A stretch of 64,000 nucleotides of DNA. It comes from Streptomyces sp. CB01635. Its GTDB lineage: Bacteria; Actinomycetota; Actinomycetes; Streptomycetales; Streptomycetaceae. The translations under genes and the position numbers were made by a program. Below are positions 26,412 to 35,871 of the stretch, one piece after another (position 1 is the stretch's first letter; each line of letters opens with the position of its first letter). The stretch spans positions 714,724-778,723 of the forward strand of contig NZ_NNBL01000001.1 of NCBI RefSeq assembly GCF_002803065.1, in the 5' to 3' direction. The notes beneath the pieces were generated by a model, which had not been told where the DNA came from, ran no database searches, and saw only the letters and a program-made list of their open reading frames with translations.

Positions 26412-27572
26412 GTGACCGCGTTCAACGATGAATCCGGACCCGGCGACGCCCTGCGCCGCGCTCTCGGCGTCAGCCGCCGCCGCTTTCTGAGCACCTGCAC
26501 CGCCGCGGGGGCAGCCGCCGTCGCCGCACCCGTCTTCGGCGCATCGCCCGCCCTCGCCCAGAGCACGCACAACGGCGGCCGGGGCGGCGGCCACCACGCC
26601 CTCGTCCCGGCATCCAAGCGCGGCATCATCCTCTACACCGTGCGCGACGCCACGGGCAGGGACCCGCTCGCCTCCAACCTCCCGTCCGGGTTCCGCGAGG
26701 TCTTCAAGGAGCTCGCCCGTTACGGCTACAAGCAGGTCGAGTTCGCCGGCTACGGCCAGCACGCCAACGCGCCCGGCGGCGCCAACCTCGAATCCGTCGA
26801 GGGCGCCAAGCTGCTGCGCTCCTGGCTCGACGAGTACGGCCTGCGCGCCCAGGGCAACCACGGCTTCATCCCGGGGTCGTGGCCGCTCAGCCAGCCCGAC
26901 CTCGACACGTTCAAGAAGCACCTGGAGATAGCCAACATCCTCGGCATGGACCACATGGGCACCGGCGGCGACCCCACCGGCAGCGCCTACCGGTCCGACT
27001 GGGACACCGCCGCCGACAAGTGGAACGCGCTCGGCAAGATCGCCCACGGCGCCGGCCTCAAGCTGTACACGCACAACCACGACGCGGCGTACGGCTTCCT
27101 GCTCGACGGCGGCCCCCTCGACGCGCAGGGCAAGCCGACCCGCAGCTCCGGCATCCGCAAGCTGGAGTACTTCCTCAAGGTGACCGACCCGAAGACGGTC
27201 TGGCTGGAGATGGACATCTTCTGGGCGCACGTGGCCCAGTACAAGTTCCACACCTACACCGCCCACGACGGCTCCCAGCGGGAGAACGTCTTCGACCCGG
27301 CGGCGCTCGTGAGCCGCAACAACAAGCGCTACCCGCTGTTCCACGCCAAGGACGGCACGGTCAACGAGACCAACGGCATGGGCTACGACATGGTGCCGTT
27401 CGGCACCGGAGTCATCGACTACGAGAGGTTCTTCACCCGCGTCGGGGCGATGAACTACCACAACCCGATGGTCGAGCAGGACAACGCGCCCAGCGACACC
27501 GACCTCGGCCAGTCCCTCAAGTTCGCGAAGATCGGCTACGACAACCTGGCCGGTCTGCGCAAGAAGCGCTGA
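26412..27572 (+). CDS. Tat-exported sugar isomerase/epimerase-like TIM barrel
   Basis: The 386-residue protein carries a clear twin-arginine signal (SRRRFLST at 21-28, hydrophobic stretch, cleavage near ALAQS). A Gly/His-rich linker and a xylose isomerase-like TIM barrel follow (GIILYTVRDATGRDPLA, LKLYTHNHDAAYGF, VWLEMDIFWAH, PLFHAKDG). Tat export implies folding with its metal inside the cell before secretion. Related exported TIM barrels occur beside DUF1080 proteins in 3-keto-sugar pathways. GTG 26412 lies 52 bases after the EboF-like stop. A perfect bidirectional hairpin ends the operon just after it. Confidence 0.88.
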   Translation: MTAFNDESGPGDALRRALGVSRRRFLSTCTAAGAAAVAAPVFGASPALAQSTHNGGRGGGHHALVPASKRGIILYTVRDATGRDPLASNLPSGFREVFKELARYGYKQVEFAGYGQHANAPGGANLESVEGAKLLRSWLDEYGLRAQGNHGFIPGSWPLSQPDLDTFKKHLEIANILGMDHMGTGGDPTGSAYRSDWDTAADKWNALGKIAHGAGLKLYTHNHDAAYGFLLDGGPLDAQGKPTRSSGIRKLEYFLKVTDPKTVWLEMDIFWAHVAQYKFHTYTAHDGSQRENVFDPAALVSRNNKRYPLFHAKDGTVNETNGMGYDMVPFGTGVIDYERFFTRVGAMNYHNPMVEQDNAPSDTDLGQSLKFAKIGYDNLAGLRKKR

Positions 27573-27587
27573 CGTCGCGACACACAT

Positions 27588-27621
27588 GAGTGGGGCCCGG
27601 CCACCAGGCCGGGCCCCACTC
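27588..27621. terminator. Perfect 15-bp bidirectional terminator hairpin
   Basis: GAGTGGGGCCCGGCC (27588-27602) pairs fully with GGCCGGGCCCCACTC (27607-27621) across the 4-base loop ACCA. It lies between the stops of converging genes at 27572 and 27648 and should serve both strands. Confidence 0.85.
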
Positions 27622-27647
27622 CTATGAGTACTTCCGGTGGGTGCGCC

Positions 27648-29033
27648 CTACGCGGTGGCCACCACCTTCTCCGCCTGCTCGCCCCCGGGCTGCCGCAGCA
27701 GCAGGGCCACGGCTGCCGCCACCATCGAGACGCCCCCGGCGAGCGCGTACGCCCCGTTGTAGCCCCACGCGGCGACCACCATGGAGCCGAGCCCGCCGCC
27801 GAACAGGCCGCTGACCAGCTTGCCGCTGTACACGAGGCCGTAGTTGGTGGCGTTGTAGTTCTCGCCGAAGTAGTCCGGCGTGAGCGCCGCGAACATCGGG
27901 TAGAACGCGCCGCCGCCGAAGCCCGACAGGAACGCGAAGAACAGGAACAGCCACTCACTGTGGATGTCACCCGCCCAGATGACGCCGAACTGGGCGAGGC
28001 CGAGCACGACGATGACGAACACCAGGCTCACCTTGCGACCCCAGATGTCCGACAGCCAGCCGACGACCGCACGTCCGACGCCGTTGATGACCGCCATCAC
28101 ACCCATCGACGACGCGGCGACCAGTGGCCCGAAGCCGACCTCCTTGGCGAAGTCCACCTGGAAGGAGATGCCGAAGATCGACACGCCTGCCGTCAGCACG
28201 AGGCTGAACCACATGAGCGGCAGCATGCCGGTCCTGACGGCCTCCATGGGCGTGAACTGACGGACGGCGGGCGGGTTCTTGGCGAGGGACTTGGCCTCCT
28301 TGTCCGAGCCCGACTTCTTCAGCGGGTCGACCTCGTGCGGCCACCAGTTCTTCGGCGGGTCCCGGAAGAAGAACGCACAGGCGAGCACGACCACCAGCAC
28401 ATAGACACCGATCATGTCGAGCACACGGTGGTAGTTCGACGTGTCGAACGCGTAGTTGAAGATGAAGATGAACGGAAGAGACCCGTACGCGAACCCGCCG
28501 TTGACGAATCCGGTCTTGCCGCCTTTTCGCTCCGGGAACCATTTGCCGACCATGTTGATACAGGTCGAGTAGACGAGGCCGGAGCCCAGTCCGCCGATGA
28601 CACCGAATCCCAGGATCGCCAGCCACACGTTGTTGAAATGGGACAGCGCGAGGAATCCGAAGAGGCAGAGGAAGGCGCCGACCATGGTGGCCCGCTTGGC
28701 GGTGAGGATGCCCTTCTCCCGCATCCATCCGGCCGGGAAGGCGATGCCCGCCTGGAAGAACACCCAGACGCTCAGGATCCAGAAGGTATTCGACTGCGTC
28801 CAGCCATGTGCGCTGGACAGGGTGTCCTCCGCCGAACCGTAGGCGTACTCGGAAACGCTGATGGCCATCATCGCGACCCATGGCAGATACACCATGAACT
28901 TACGGGAATGGCCGAGGATGTCGCGGTCCGTCTCGCCTACGCGATAGACGCGGCCGTTCTCGTCGGTGATCTCTCGGTACTTGCTACCAGTGGTCGTCGC
29001 TGAGTTGCCTGCGGCGATGGGCTCCGCCGTCAT
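27648..29033 (-). CDS. OFA-family MFS transporter (second of tandem pair)
   Basis: A 461-residue, about 12-helix transporter preceded by a 40-residue hydrophilic N-terminus with EITDENGRVYRVGETDRDIL. MFS blocks include GKWFPERKGGKTGFVNGGFA and WLSDIWGRKVSLVFVI. It is a close paralogue of the next gene (same length, same N-terminal block, same GRKxxL loop), so the pair arose by tandem duplication. The ATG at 29033 is one base after the upstream TGA; no independent promoter fits between them. Location beside formyl-CoA transferase and decarboxylase genes suggests carriage of oxalate, formate or a related anion. No small partner subunit gene is seen here. Confidence 0.86.
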   Translation of the reverse strand: MTAEPIAAGNSATTTGSKYREITDENGRVYRVGETDRDILGHSRKFMVYLPWVAMMAISVSEYAYGSAEDTLSSAHGWTQSNTFWILSVWVFFQAGIAFPAGWMREKGILTAKRATMVGAFLCLFGFLALSHFNNVWLAILGFGVIGGLGSGLVYSTCINMVGKWFPERKGGKTGFVNGGFAYGSLPFIFIFNYAFDTSNYHRVLDMIGVYVLVVVLACAFFFRDPPKNWWPHEVDPLKKSGSDKEAKSLAKNPPAVRQFTPMEAVRTGMLPLMWFSLVLTAGVSIFGISFQVDFAKEVGFGPLVAASSMGVMAVINGVGRAVVGWLSDIWGRKVSLVFVIVVLGLAQFGVIWAGDIHSEWLFLFFAFLSGFGGGAFYPMFAALTPDYFGENYNATNYGLVYSGKLVSGLFGGGLGSMVVAAWGYNGAYALAGGVSMVAAAVALLLRQPGGEQAEKVVATA

Positions 29034-29034
29034 A

Positions 29035-30420
29035 TCAAGCCATCTCCTCACCGAGCGGTTGCGGGTTGGGTTGGATGTCACGGGACTTGGACCTGCCGGG
29101 TTGGGACAGGAAGAGCGCGATGAAGCCGGCGAGGAAGGAGATGCAGCCCGCCAGGATGAAGGCACCGGAGTGCCCCCAGGCCCCGACGACCACGGCGCCC
29201 ATCCCCGCGCCAAGGCCGGAGACGAGCTTGGAGCTGTAGACCATGCCGTAGTTGGTGGCGTTGTTGTTCTCGCCGAAGTAGTCCGCAGTGAGCGCCGCGA
29301 ACATCGGGAAGATGGCGCCGCCGCCGAAACCGGAGATCGCCGAGAAGACCAGGAACAGCGGCAGGTTCTTGGCCTCGGCCGACCAGAGGATGCCGAACTG
29401 GGCGAACCCGAGGATGGCGCAGACTGCGAGCAGACACTGCTTGCGGCCGTAGCGGTCGGACAGCCATCCGATGACGCCGCGCCCGCTGCCGTTGACGAGC
29501 GCCTTCAGGGACATCGCGGTGGCAACGATTCCGCCGGCGAAGCCGGCCTCTTCGCCGATGTCCACCTGGAAGGCGATGCCGAAGATGTTCACGCCGGAGG
29601 TGCAGGCCAGACAGAACCACATCAGTGCCACTCGGCCGGTGCGCCAGGCCTCCAGCGGGGTGTACTGCTTGACGGCCGGCGGGTTCTTCTCCAGGGAACG
29701 CCGGGCGCGCGGGTCCTCCGGCGGATGGAGTGGATCGACGTTCGCAGGCCACCAGTTCTTCGGCGGATCCTTGAAGAAGGAACCGGCGACAGCGACCATG
29801 GCGGCGAGCAGAACGCCCACCGAGAGCAGCACCCAGCGGTAGTTGGTCAGGTCCATGTAGCCGGTGAACAGGAAGACGAACGGCACCGAACCGTAGGCGA
29901 AGCCGCCGTTGACGAAGCCGGTCTTGCCGCCCCTTCGCTCCGGGTACCACTTGCCCACCATGTTGACGCAGGTGGCGTACACCATGCCCGCGCCCATGCC
30001 GCTCAGCACGCTGAAGCCGATATAGGCGAAGACGACGTGTGGTGCCAGGGCCAGCGACAGATAGCCCATGAAAGTGCCCGAGGCGCCGATCATCATCGCC
30101 CAGCGGGCCGGCAGCCTGCCGCTCTCACGCAGCCTGCCCGCGGGGAAGGCGACCGCGGCCTGGAAGAACACCCAGACGGTCATCATCCAGAAGATGTGCA
30201 GGCTGTTCCAGTCGTGCGCGGTGTGCAGGGTGTCCTCGGCGGACGCGAACGCGTACTCGGCGGAGGAGATCCCCATCATGCCCACCCAGGGCAGGATCAC
30301 CATCCACTTGCGCTTGCGGCCCAAGATGTCGATATCGGTCTCGCCAACCCGGTACACACGGCCGTTGGCGTCCGTCACCTCCCTGTAAGGGACGGAGGTT
30401 GATAGATCGGTTGCGGTCAT
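29035..30420 (-). CDS. OFA-family MFS transporter (first of tandem pair)
   Basis: Another 461-residue OFA-type carrier with the N-terminal block EVTDANGRVYRVGETDIDIL and MFS segments GKWYPERRGGKTGFVNGGFA and WLSDRYGRKQCLLAVC. ATG 30420 has AAGGGGTG about 8 bases upstream; an in-frame extension to 30489 would add 23 non-conserved residues. It is the first gene of a two-transporter unit downstream of the acyl-CoA synthetase gene but separated from it by 226 bp with hairpins. One partner may import oxalate and the other export formate, or they may differ in affinity (inference). Confidence 0.86.
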   Translation of the reverse strand: MTATDLSTSVPYREVTDANGRVYRVGETDIDILGRKRKWMVILPWVGMMGISSAEYAFASAEDTLHTAHDWNSLHIFWMMTVWVFFQAAVAFPAGRLRESGRLPARWAMMIGASGTFMGYLSLALAPHVVFAYIGFSVLSGMGAGMVYATCVNMVGKWYPERRGGKTGFVNGGFAYGSVPFVFLFTGYMDLTNYRWVLLSVGVLLAAMVAVAGSFFKDPPKNWWPANVDPLHPPEDPRARRSLEKNPPAVKQYTPLEAWRTGRVALMWFCLACTSGVNIFGIAFQVDIGEEAGFAGGIVATAMSLKALVNGSGRGVIGWLSDRYGRKQCLLAVCAILGFAQFGILWSAEAKNLPLFLVFSAISGFGGGAIFPMFAALTADYFGENNNATNYGMVYSSKLVSGLGAGMGAVVVGAWGHSGAFILAGCISFLAGFIALFLSQPGRSKSRDIQPNPQPLGEEMA

Positions 30421-30542
30421 GACGGTCGCACCCCTTGCGTCGAAAGATCTGGCCAGCGCCCCCTGTCCAAATTCCTTTCGCGTGCGCATGGGTCCCGGGG
30501 CCGGCCTGCGCGCACCGCCGGCCGGCCCCCAGTCCGGTCACC

Positions 30543-30647
30543 TCATGAAGCGCCCCCCAACAGCCCCGCCGCACGGGCCCACCGGGCGGTGTTTCGCCCG
30601 GGGGCGACCCCCGGACCCCCGGCCGGTTCGTCGGCTGGTCCGGGCAT
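30543..30647 (-). other. Coupled 34-codon frame re-encoding the synthetase C-terminus
   Basis: An ATG at 30647 overlaps the synthetase stop (TGATG) and opens a 34-residue frame ending at TGA 30543. Thanks to a 28-bp direct repeat, its residues ARWARAAGLL echo the synthetase terminus YRWARAAGLL. Whether it is translated is unknown; it may simply be debris of a local duplication. Confidence 0.3.
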
Positions 30648-30677
30648 CACAACAGCCCCGCCGCACGGGCCCACCGG
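30558..30677. repeat. 28-bp perfect direct repeat flanking synthetase stop
   Basis: The bases 30558-30585 recur exactly at 30650-30677, 92 bp apart. The right copy is the last 28 coding bases before and into the synthetase stop; the left copy lies in the intergenic space. This marks a short local duplication. Confidence 0.85.
30582..30644 (-). terminator. Two hairpins downstream of synthetase gene
   Basis: CCCGGACC (30610-30617) pairs with GGTCCGGG (30637-30644), starting three bases past the stop, with an inner GCCG/CGGC stem. A second hairpin pairs CCGGGCG (30582-30588) with CGCCCGG (30595-30601). Together they could end the decarboxylase-transferase-synthetase transcript. Confidence 0.5.
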
Positions 30678-32788
30678 TACTTGGCACCGAGTGCGGCCAC
30701 CGGCTTCTCGGTCGTGTACGGGTACGCCACGACCCCGCGTTCGTAGAGGTACTGGCAGGCCTCCTCGACCTCTACGTCGCCCGCGAGCGACGCCACCACG
30801 GGCTTCTCGATGCCCCGCGCGCGGAACTCCTCGACCACCCGCGCGGTCAGCTCCGCGAAGACCATCGGCGGGGTGACGATCGTGTGCCAGTAGCCGAGGA
30901 CGAGGGAGTGGATCCGCGGGTCCTCCAGGCCGAGCCTGATGGTCGCCTCGTACGTCGACGGCGGCTCACCGCCCGTGATGTCGATCGGGTTGCCCGCGGC
31001 GCCGAAGGGCGGGATGAAGGCCTTGAACGCGGCGTCCAGGTCCTCCGGGATCTCCATCAGGGACAGGCCGTTGTCGACGATGGCGTCCGAGAGCAGCACA
31101 CCCGAGCCGCCCGCGCCGGTGATGATGACGACGTTGTCACCCTTCGGCGTCGGAAGCACGGGCAGCGCCCGCGCGTACTCGAGCATCTCGTTCAGCCCCG
31201 GCGCCCTGATGACGCCTGCCTGCCTGAGGATGTCGTCGTACACCGCGTCGTCTCCCGCGAGGGCTCCCGTGTGCGAACCGGCCGCCTTCGCGCCCGCGCT
31301 GGTGCGCCCTGCCTTGAGGACCACGACGGGCTTCTTCGGTACCGTCGCCCGCGCGGCCTCCACGAAGGCTCGCCCGTCCTTCAGGTCCTCCAAGTGCATC
31401 GCGATGCACTTGGTGTTGGGGTCCTCGCCGAACCAGGTGAGCAGGTCGTCCTCGTCGAGGTCCGACTTGTTGCCGAGCCCGACGATCGCGGAGACACCGG
31501 TCTTCGTCGTGCGCGCGAAGCCGAGGATCGCCATGCCGATGCCCCCGGACTGCGAGGTCAGCGCGACCCCGCCCTTCACGTCGTACGGCGTGCAGAACGT
31601 GGCGCACAGGTCCTGCCACGTCGAGTAGTAGCCGTAGATGTTCGGCCCGAGCAGGCGTACCCCGTACCGCTCGCCGATCGCCACGATCTCGTCCTGGAGG
31701 GCCTGTTCACCGGTCTCGGCGAACCCGGAGGGGATCAGGACCGCGTTCGGGATCCCCTTGCGTCCCACCTCTTCGAGGGCCGAGGCCACGAACTTGGCGG
31801 GGATCGCGAAGACCGCCACATCCACCTCACCCGGGACGTCCGTGACACTCTTGTACGCCTTGCGGCCCAGGATGTCATCGGCCTTGGGGTTCACCGGATG
31901 GATCTCCCCGGAGAAACCCCCGTCGATCAGGTTGCGCATGACCGAATTGCCGATCTTGCCCTGCTCGTTGGACGCGCCGATCACCGCGACCGAGCGCGGC
32001 TGCATCAGCCGGCGCATCGACCGGAGGATCTCCTCGCGCGAGTACGTGCGCCGCTGCTTCGGCACCCCGTCGGCGAGGATCACCCGGATGTCGGCGGCGA
32101 CCGCGCCCTCCGGTGTGGCGATCACGGGGTTGAGGTCGACCTCGGCGATCTCCGGGAAGTCGGTGACCAGTTGGGACACCCGGCGGATCTGCTCGGCGAG
32201 CGCCCACCGGTCGACCGGCTGCGCGCCGCGCACCCCGCGCAGCACCTCGGCCGCCCGGATCGAGTCCAGCATGGACACGGCCTCGTCCGCGCCGACCGGC
32301 GCGAGCCGGAACGTCACGTCCTTGAGCACCTCGACCAGCACACCGCCGAGCCCGAACGCGACGACCTTCCCGAACGTCGGATCGGTGACGGCCCCGACGA
32401 TGACCTCCTGGGAGGAGGGGCCGGTCGGCAGCAGCTCCTGCACCTGCACGCCCTCGATCCGGGCGTCCGGCGCGTAGGCCCGCGCGTTCTCCACGATCTT
32501 GCAGAAGGCGGCCCGCACGTCGGCCGCGCCCTCCACCCCCACGATCACGCCGCCCGCGTCCGTCTTGTGCAGGATGTCGGGGGAGACGATCTTCATCACG
32601 ACGGGTCCGCCGAAGCGTGCCGCGTACGCGACCGCCTCCTCCACGTCCGTGGCCAGCTCCTCGCCGGGCACGGAGATCCCGTACGCGTCGGCGATCACCT
32701 TGCCCTCGGGGGCGGTGAGAGCGCTGCGGCCCTCCGCGCGCACGGACTCCAGCAACGCCCGTACCGTGAGCTCACGGTCCTCGGCCAT
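30647..32788 (-). CDS. ADP-forming acyl-CoA synthetase (acetate-CoA ligase type, beta-alpha fusion)
   Basis: A 713-residue fusion with an N-terminal ATP-grasp domain (about 20-235: VVMKIVSPDILHKTDAGGV, VAFGLGGVLVEVLKD) followed by CoA-binding and succinyl-CoA-ligase-like domains (PRSVAVIGASNEQGKIGN, GVALTSQSGGIGMAI). The phospho-histidine lies in GSHTGALAGDD. It makes an acyl-CoA from acid, CoA and ATP, or runs in reverse. ATG 32788 is three bases after the transferase stop, so the genes are cotranscribed. With formyl-CoA transferase and a decarboxylase it may charge the acid (oxalate, formate or acetate) or recover ATP from an acyl-CoA; substrate is not visible. Confidence 0.9.
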   Translation of the reverse strand: MAEDRELTVRALLESVRAEGRSALTAPEGKVIADAYGISVPGEELATDVEEAVAYAARFGGPVVMKIVSPDILHKTDAGGVIVGVEGAADVRAAFCKIVENARAYAPDARIEGVQVQELLPTGPSSQEVIVGAVTDPTFGKVVAFGLGGVLVEVLKDVTFRLAPVGADEAVSMLDSIRAAEVLRGVRGAQPVDRWALAEQIRRVSQLVTDFPEIAEVDLNPVIATPEGAVAADIRVILADGVPKQRRTYSREEILRSMRRLMQPRSVAVIGASNEQGKIGNSVMRNLIDGGFSGEIHPVNPKADDILGRKAYKSVTDVPGEVDVAVFAIPAKFVASALEEVGRKGIPNAVLIPSGFAETGEQALQDEIVAIGERYGVRLLGPNIYGYYSTWQDLCATFCTPYDVKGGVALTSQSGGIGMAILGFARTTKTGVSAIVGLGNKSDLDEDDLLTWFGEDPNTKCIAMHLEDLKDGRAFVEAARATVPKKPVVVLKAGRTSAGAKAAGSHTGALAGDDAVYDDILRQAGVIRAPGLNEMLEYARALPVLPTPKGDNVVIITGAGGSGVLLSDAIVDNGLSLMEIPEDLDAAFKAFIPPFGAAGNPIDITGGEPPSTYEATIRLGLEDPRIHSLVLGYWHTIVTPPMVFAELTARVVEEFRARGIEKPVVASLAGDVEVEEACQYLYERGVVAYPYTTEKPVAALGAKYRWARAAGLL

Positions 32789-32791
32789 CAA

Positions 32792-34033
32792 TCAGATCAC
32801 TCCGTTCGACTTGAGCAGGCGCAGTTCCTCGTCCCCGAGCCCCAGCTCCCCGACGAACACCTCGGCGTTGTGCTCGCCGAGCAGGGGTGAACTGACCACT
32901 TCCACGGGGGAGTCGGAGAGCTTGAGGGGGGAGCCGACCGTGGTGAACGTGCCGCGCTCCGGGTGGGCCACCTCGACGACCATCTCGTTCGCGACGAGCG
33001 ACTCGTCCTCGATGATCTCCTTGGTGGAGAGGATCGGCCCGCACGGGATGTTGTGCGCGTTGAGCCGCTCGAGCACCTCCCACTTGGGCAGGGTCGAGGA
33101 CCACTCCTCGATGAGCTGGAACATCTTGTTGAGCTTGGGCAGGCGCGCCTCGGGCGTCGCCCACTCGGGGTCGCCGGCCAGCTCGGGCCGCCCTATCAGC
33201 TCGCTCAGCGGCTGCCAGCCGACGGGCTGCACGATGACGTACACGTAGTCGTTCGGGCCGCCGGGCGCGCACTTGACCGCCCAGCCCGGCTGGCCGCCGC
33301 CGGACGCGTTGCCCGAACGCGGCACCTCGTCCGCCTCGGCGGTGTCCTGGGAGTTCGGGTACTCGGCCAACGGGCCGTGCGTCAGACGCTGTTGGTCGCG
33401 CAGCTTCACCCGGCACAGGTTGAGCACCGCGTGCTGCATCGCGACGTTCACGCGCTGGCCGCGCCCGGTGTTCTCGCGCTGGAACAGCGCCGCGAGGATG
33501 CCGGCGACGGCGTGGATGCCGGTGCCGGAGTCGCCGATCTGCGCGCCGGTGGCCAGCGGCGGACCGTCCTCGAACCCGGTCGTCGCCATCGAGCCGCCCA
33601 TGGCCTGCGCCACGACCTCGTACGCCTTGAAGTTGGTGTACGGGCCGTCGCCGAAGCCCTTGATGGAGGCGTAGACGATGCGCGGGTTGATCTCCTGGAT
33701 GCGCTCCCACGTGAAGCCCATCCGGTCGACGGCGCCCGGGCCGAAGTTCTCGACCATGACGTCGGAGCGCCGGATCAGCTCGGTGAGGAGCTCCTTGCCG
33801 CGTTCCGTCTTCGTGTTGAGGGTGATGCTCCGCTTGTTGCAGTTGAGCATCGTGAAGTAGAGCGAGTCGACGTCCGGCAGGTCACGCAGCTGCTTGCGCG
33901 TGATGTCCCCGGTCGGCGCCTCCAGCTTCACCACGTCCGCGCCGAGCCAGGCGAGGAGCTGGGTCGCGGAGGGCCCGGACTGCACATGGGTCATGTCGAG
34001 GACACGGACGCCCTCAAGAGCCTTGGTGGTCAT
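32792..34033 (-). CDS. frc: Formyl-CoA:oxalate CoA-transferase family protein (CaiB/BaiF)
   Basis: A 413-residue class III CoA transferase that follows formyl-CoA transferase closely: [20 protein letters not shown] near the start, the catalytic Asp at 168 ([12 protein letters not shown]; Asp169 in Oxalobacter Frc), and a glycine loop [20 protein letters not shown] that shields the intermediate. It would move CoA from formyl-CoA to oxalate, giving oxalyl-CoA and formate. ATG 34033 is 11 bases after the upstream decarboxylase stop. Decarboxylase, transferase and synthetase form one minus-strand operon, supporting oxalate use. Confidence 0.85.
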   Translation of the reverse strand: MTTKALEGVRVLDMTHVQSGPSATQLLAWLGADVVKLEAPTGDITRKQLRDLPDVDSLYFTMLNCNKRSITLNTKTERGKELLTELIRRSDVMVENFGPGAVDRMGFTWERIQEINPRIVYASIKGFGDGPYTNFKAYEVVAQAMGGSMATTGFEDGPPLATGAQIGDSGTGIHAVAGILAALFQRENTGRGQRVNVAMQHAVLNLCRVKLRDQQRLTHGPLAEYPNSQDTAEADEVPRSGNASGGGQPGWAVKCAPGGPNDYVYVIVQPVGWQPLSELIGRPELAGDPEWATPEARLPKLNKMFQLIEEWSSTLPKWEVLERLNAHNIPCGPILSTKEIIEDESLVANEMVVEVAHPERGTFTTVGSPLKLSDSPVEVVSSPLLGEHNAEVFVGELGLGDEELRLLKSNGVI

Positions 34034-34044
34034 GGCAGGGCTCC

Positions 34045-35727
34045 TCACTTGTACATGGTCTGGTTCATGGTTCCGGGGGCGTACGCGTCCGGGTCGACCC
34101 ACACGTTGATCAGCGAGGGCTTCCCGGACTCGCGTGCCCTTCGGAGCGCGGGCGCGATGTCGGCGGGGTCGCGGACCTCTTCGCCGTAACCCCCCAGCAT
34201 CTGGGCGAACTTGTCGTAGTGGACGTCGCCGAGGGTGTTGCCGACGCGCTCACGCTCGTCGCCGTACTTGGCCTTCTGGCCGTAACGGATCTGGTTCATC
34301 GACGAGTTGTTGCCGACGATCCCGACGAAGGGCAGGTTGTAGCGGACGAGGGTCTCGAAGTCCCAGCCCGTCAGCGAGAACGCCCCGTCGCCGAAGAGCG
34401 CGACGACCTCCTTGTCGGGCCGCGCCTGCTTGGCGGCGAGGACGAAGGGGATGCCGACGCCGAGGGTGCCCAGCGGCCCCGGGTCCATCCAGTGGCCGGG
34501 CGACTTGGGCTGCACGACCTGCCCGGAGAAGGTGACGATGTCGCCGCCGTCCCCGATGTAGATCGAGTCCTCGGTGAGGAAGTCGTTGATCTCGCCGACC
34601 AGACGGTACGGGTGGATGGGAGAGGCGTCGGAGCGAAGGCTCGGCAGCCGCTTCTCGATGGCGGTCTGCTCGGCGGCCCGCAGCTCGTCGAGCCACTCCT
34701 TGCGCTTGGCGCCCCCGCCGTTGAGCCGTCCGGAGGCGGCCTCGGTGACCGACTTCAGGACGAGGCCCGCGTCGCCGACGATGCCGAGGTCGATGTCGCG
34801 GTTCTTGCCGACCGTGCGGTAGTCGAGGTCGATCTGCACGACGGTCGCGTCGGGGGAGAGACGCTTGCCGTAGCCCATGCGGAAGTCGAAGGGCGTGCCG
34901 ACGATGATGATGAGGTCGGCGTTCGAGAAGGCGTAGCGGCGCGAGAGCTGGAAGTGGTGCGGGTCGCCGGGCGGCAGGGTGCCGCGGCCCGCGCCGTTCA
35001 TGTACGCGGGCACATTGAGGGCGCGGACGAGTTCGATGGCGTCCTCGGTCGCGCGGGTCGTCCACACCTGGCTGCCGAGCAGGATCGCCGGCTTCTCGGC
35101 GTGCACGAGGAGGTCGGCGAGCTTCTCGATCGCCTCGGGGTCACCGGCCGAGCGGGTCGAGGCCCGGTACTGCCCGGCCTGCGGTACGCGGGCCTTGTCC
35201 ACCGGCACCTTGGCGTCGAGGACATCGCGCGGGATCTCCAGGAACGACGGGCCGGGGGCGCCGTGGTAGCACTCGCGGAACGCCATCGACACCATGTCGG
35301 CGGCGCGCGCGGTGTCCGGCACGGTCGCGGCGAACTTGGTGATGGGCGTCATCATGTCGACGTGCGGCAGGTCCTGGAGCGAGCCCATCTTGTGCTGGGT
35401 GTGCGCGCCCTGGCCGCCGATGAGGAGCATGGGTGACTCCGCGCGGAACGCGTTCGCGACGCCGGTGACGGCGTCGGTGGTGCCCGGGCCCGCGGTGACG
35501 ACGGCACAGCCGGGCTTGCCGGTGATGCGCGCGTACCCGTCCGCCGCGTGGGCGGCGACCTGCTCGTGACGGACGTCGACGACTTCAATGCCTTCGTCGA
35601 CGCAGCCGTCGTAGATGTCGATGATGTGGCCGCCGCACAGGGTGTAGATGACCTCCACACCTTCTGCCTTGAGTGCCTTGGCGACCAGATGACCACCGGA
35701 GATGAGTTCCTGGCTGTCGTCGGGCAT
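34045..35727 (-). CDS. Oxalyl-CoA decarboxylase / 2-hydroxyacyl-CoA lyase family ThDP enzyme
   Basis: A 560-residue thiamine-diphosphate enzyme: the N-terminal catalytic Glu55 ([17 protein letters not shown]), a central FAD/ADP-like domain, and the C-terminal GDG(446-448)...NN motif that binds ThDP-Mg. ATG 35727 was chosen since a long upstream frame would cross the operators and another gene. Oxalyl-CoA decarboxylases and 2-hydroxyacyl-CoA lyases share this architecture and both yield formyl-CoA. The first fits the co-operonic Frc and OFA carriers; the second would fit the aldehyde dehydrogenase nearby. The N-terminal third resembles acetolactate synthase-type sequences more than Oxalobacter Oxc, so the exact activity is open. 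Confidence 0.78.
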   Translation of the reverse strand: MPDDSQELISGGHLVAKALKAEGVEVIYTLCGGHIIDIYDGCVDEGIEVVDVRHEQVAAHAADGYARITGKPGCAVVTAGPGTTDAVTGVANAFRAESPMLLIGGQGAHTQHKMGSLQDLPHVDMMTPITKFAATVPDTARAADMVSMAFRECYHGAPGPSFLEIPRDVLDAKVPVDKARVPQAGQYRASTRSAGDPEAIEKLADLLVHAEKPAILLGSQVWTTRATEDAIELVRALNVPAYMNGAGRGTLPPGDPHHFQLSRRYAFSNADLIIIVGTPFDFRMGYGKRLSPDATVVQIDLDYRTVGKNRDIDLGIVGDAGLVLKSVTEAASGRLNGGGAKRKEWLDELRAAEQTAIEKRLPSLRSDASPIHPYRLVGEINDFLTEDSIYIGDGGDIVTFSGQVVQPKSPGHWMDPGPLGTLGVGIPFVLAAKQARPDKEVVALFGDGAFSLTGWDFETLVRYNLPFVGIVGNNSSMNQIRYGQKAKYGDERERVGNTLGDVHYDKFAQMLGGYGEEVRDPADIAPALRRARESGKPSLINVWVDPDAYAPGTMNQTMYK

Positions 35728-35772
35728 GAGGAAGTCCTGTCCCTTCGTAGGGGAGTCGTGCGCTGTCGCAGT

Positions 35773-35802
35773 ACATTGCATACAGTCGACGAATACTGTA
35801 TG
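35773..35802. promoter_or_regulatory. Paired TACAGT operators in divergent promoter
   Basis: CATACAGT (35779-35786) and ACTGTATG (35795-35802) form a perfect 8-bp inverted repeat with an 8-bp spacer. The left half also extends to ACATTGCATACAGTCG, matching the 2907-2922 site at 11 of 16 positions. The region lies between the decarboxylase operon and the SucCD-like genes and probably controls both through the FCD-type GntR protein. Confidence 0.65.
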
Positions 35803-35871
35803 AAGCTTGTTATCCCGCATCCGGTGGGTGGTGTCCAGGGGGCGTGCGGCACTTTTACGGCAGGAGCCGAG

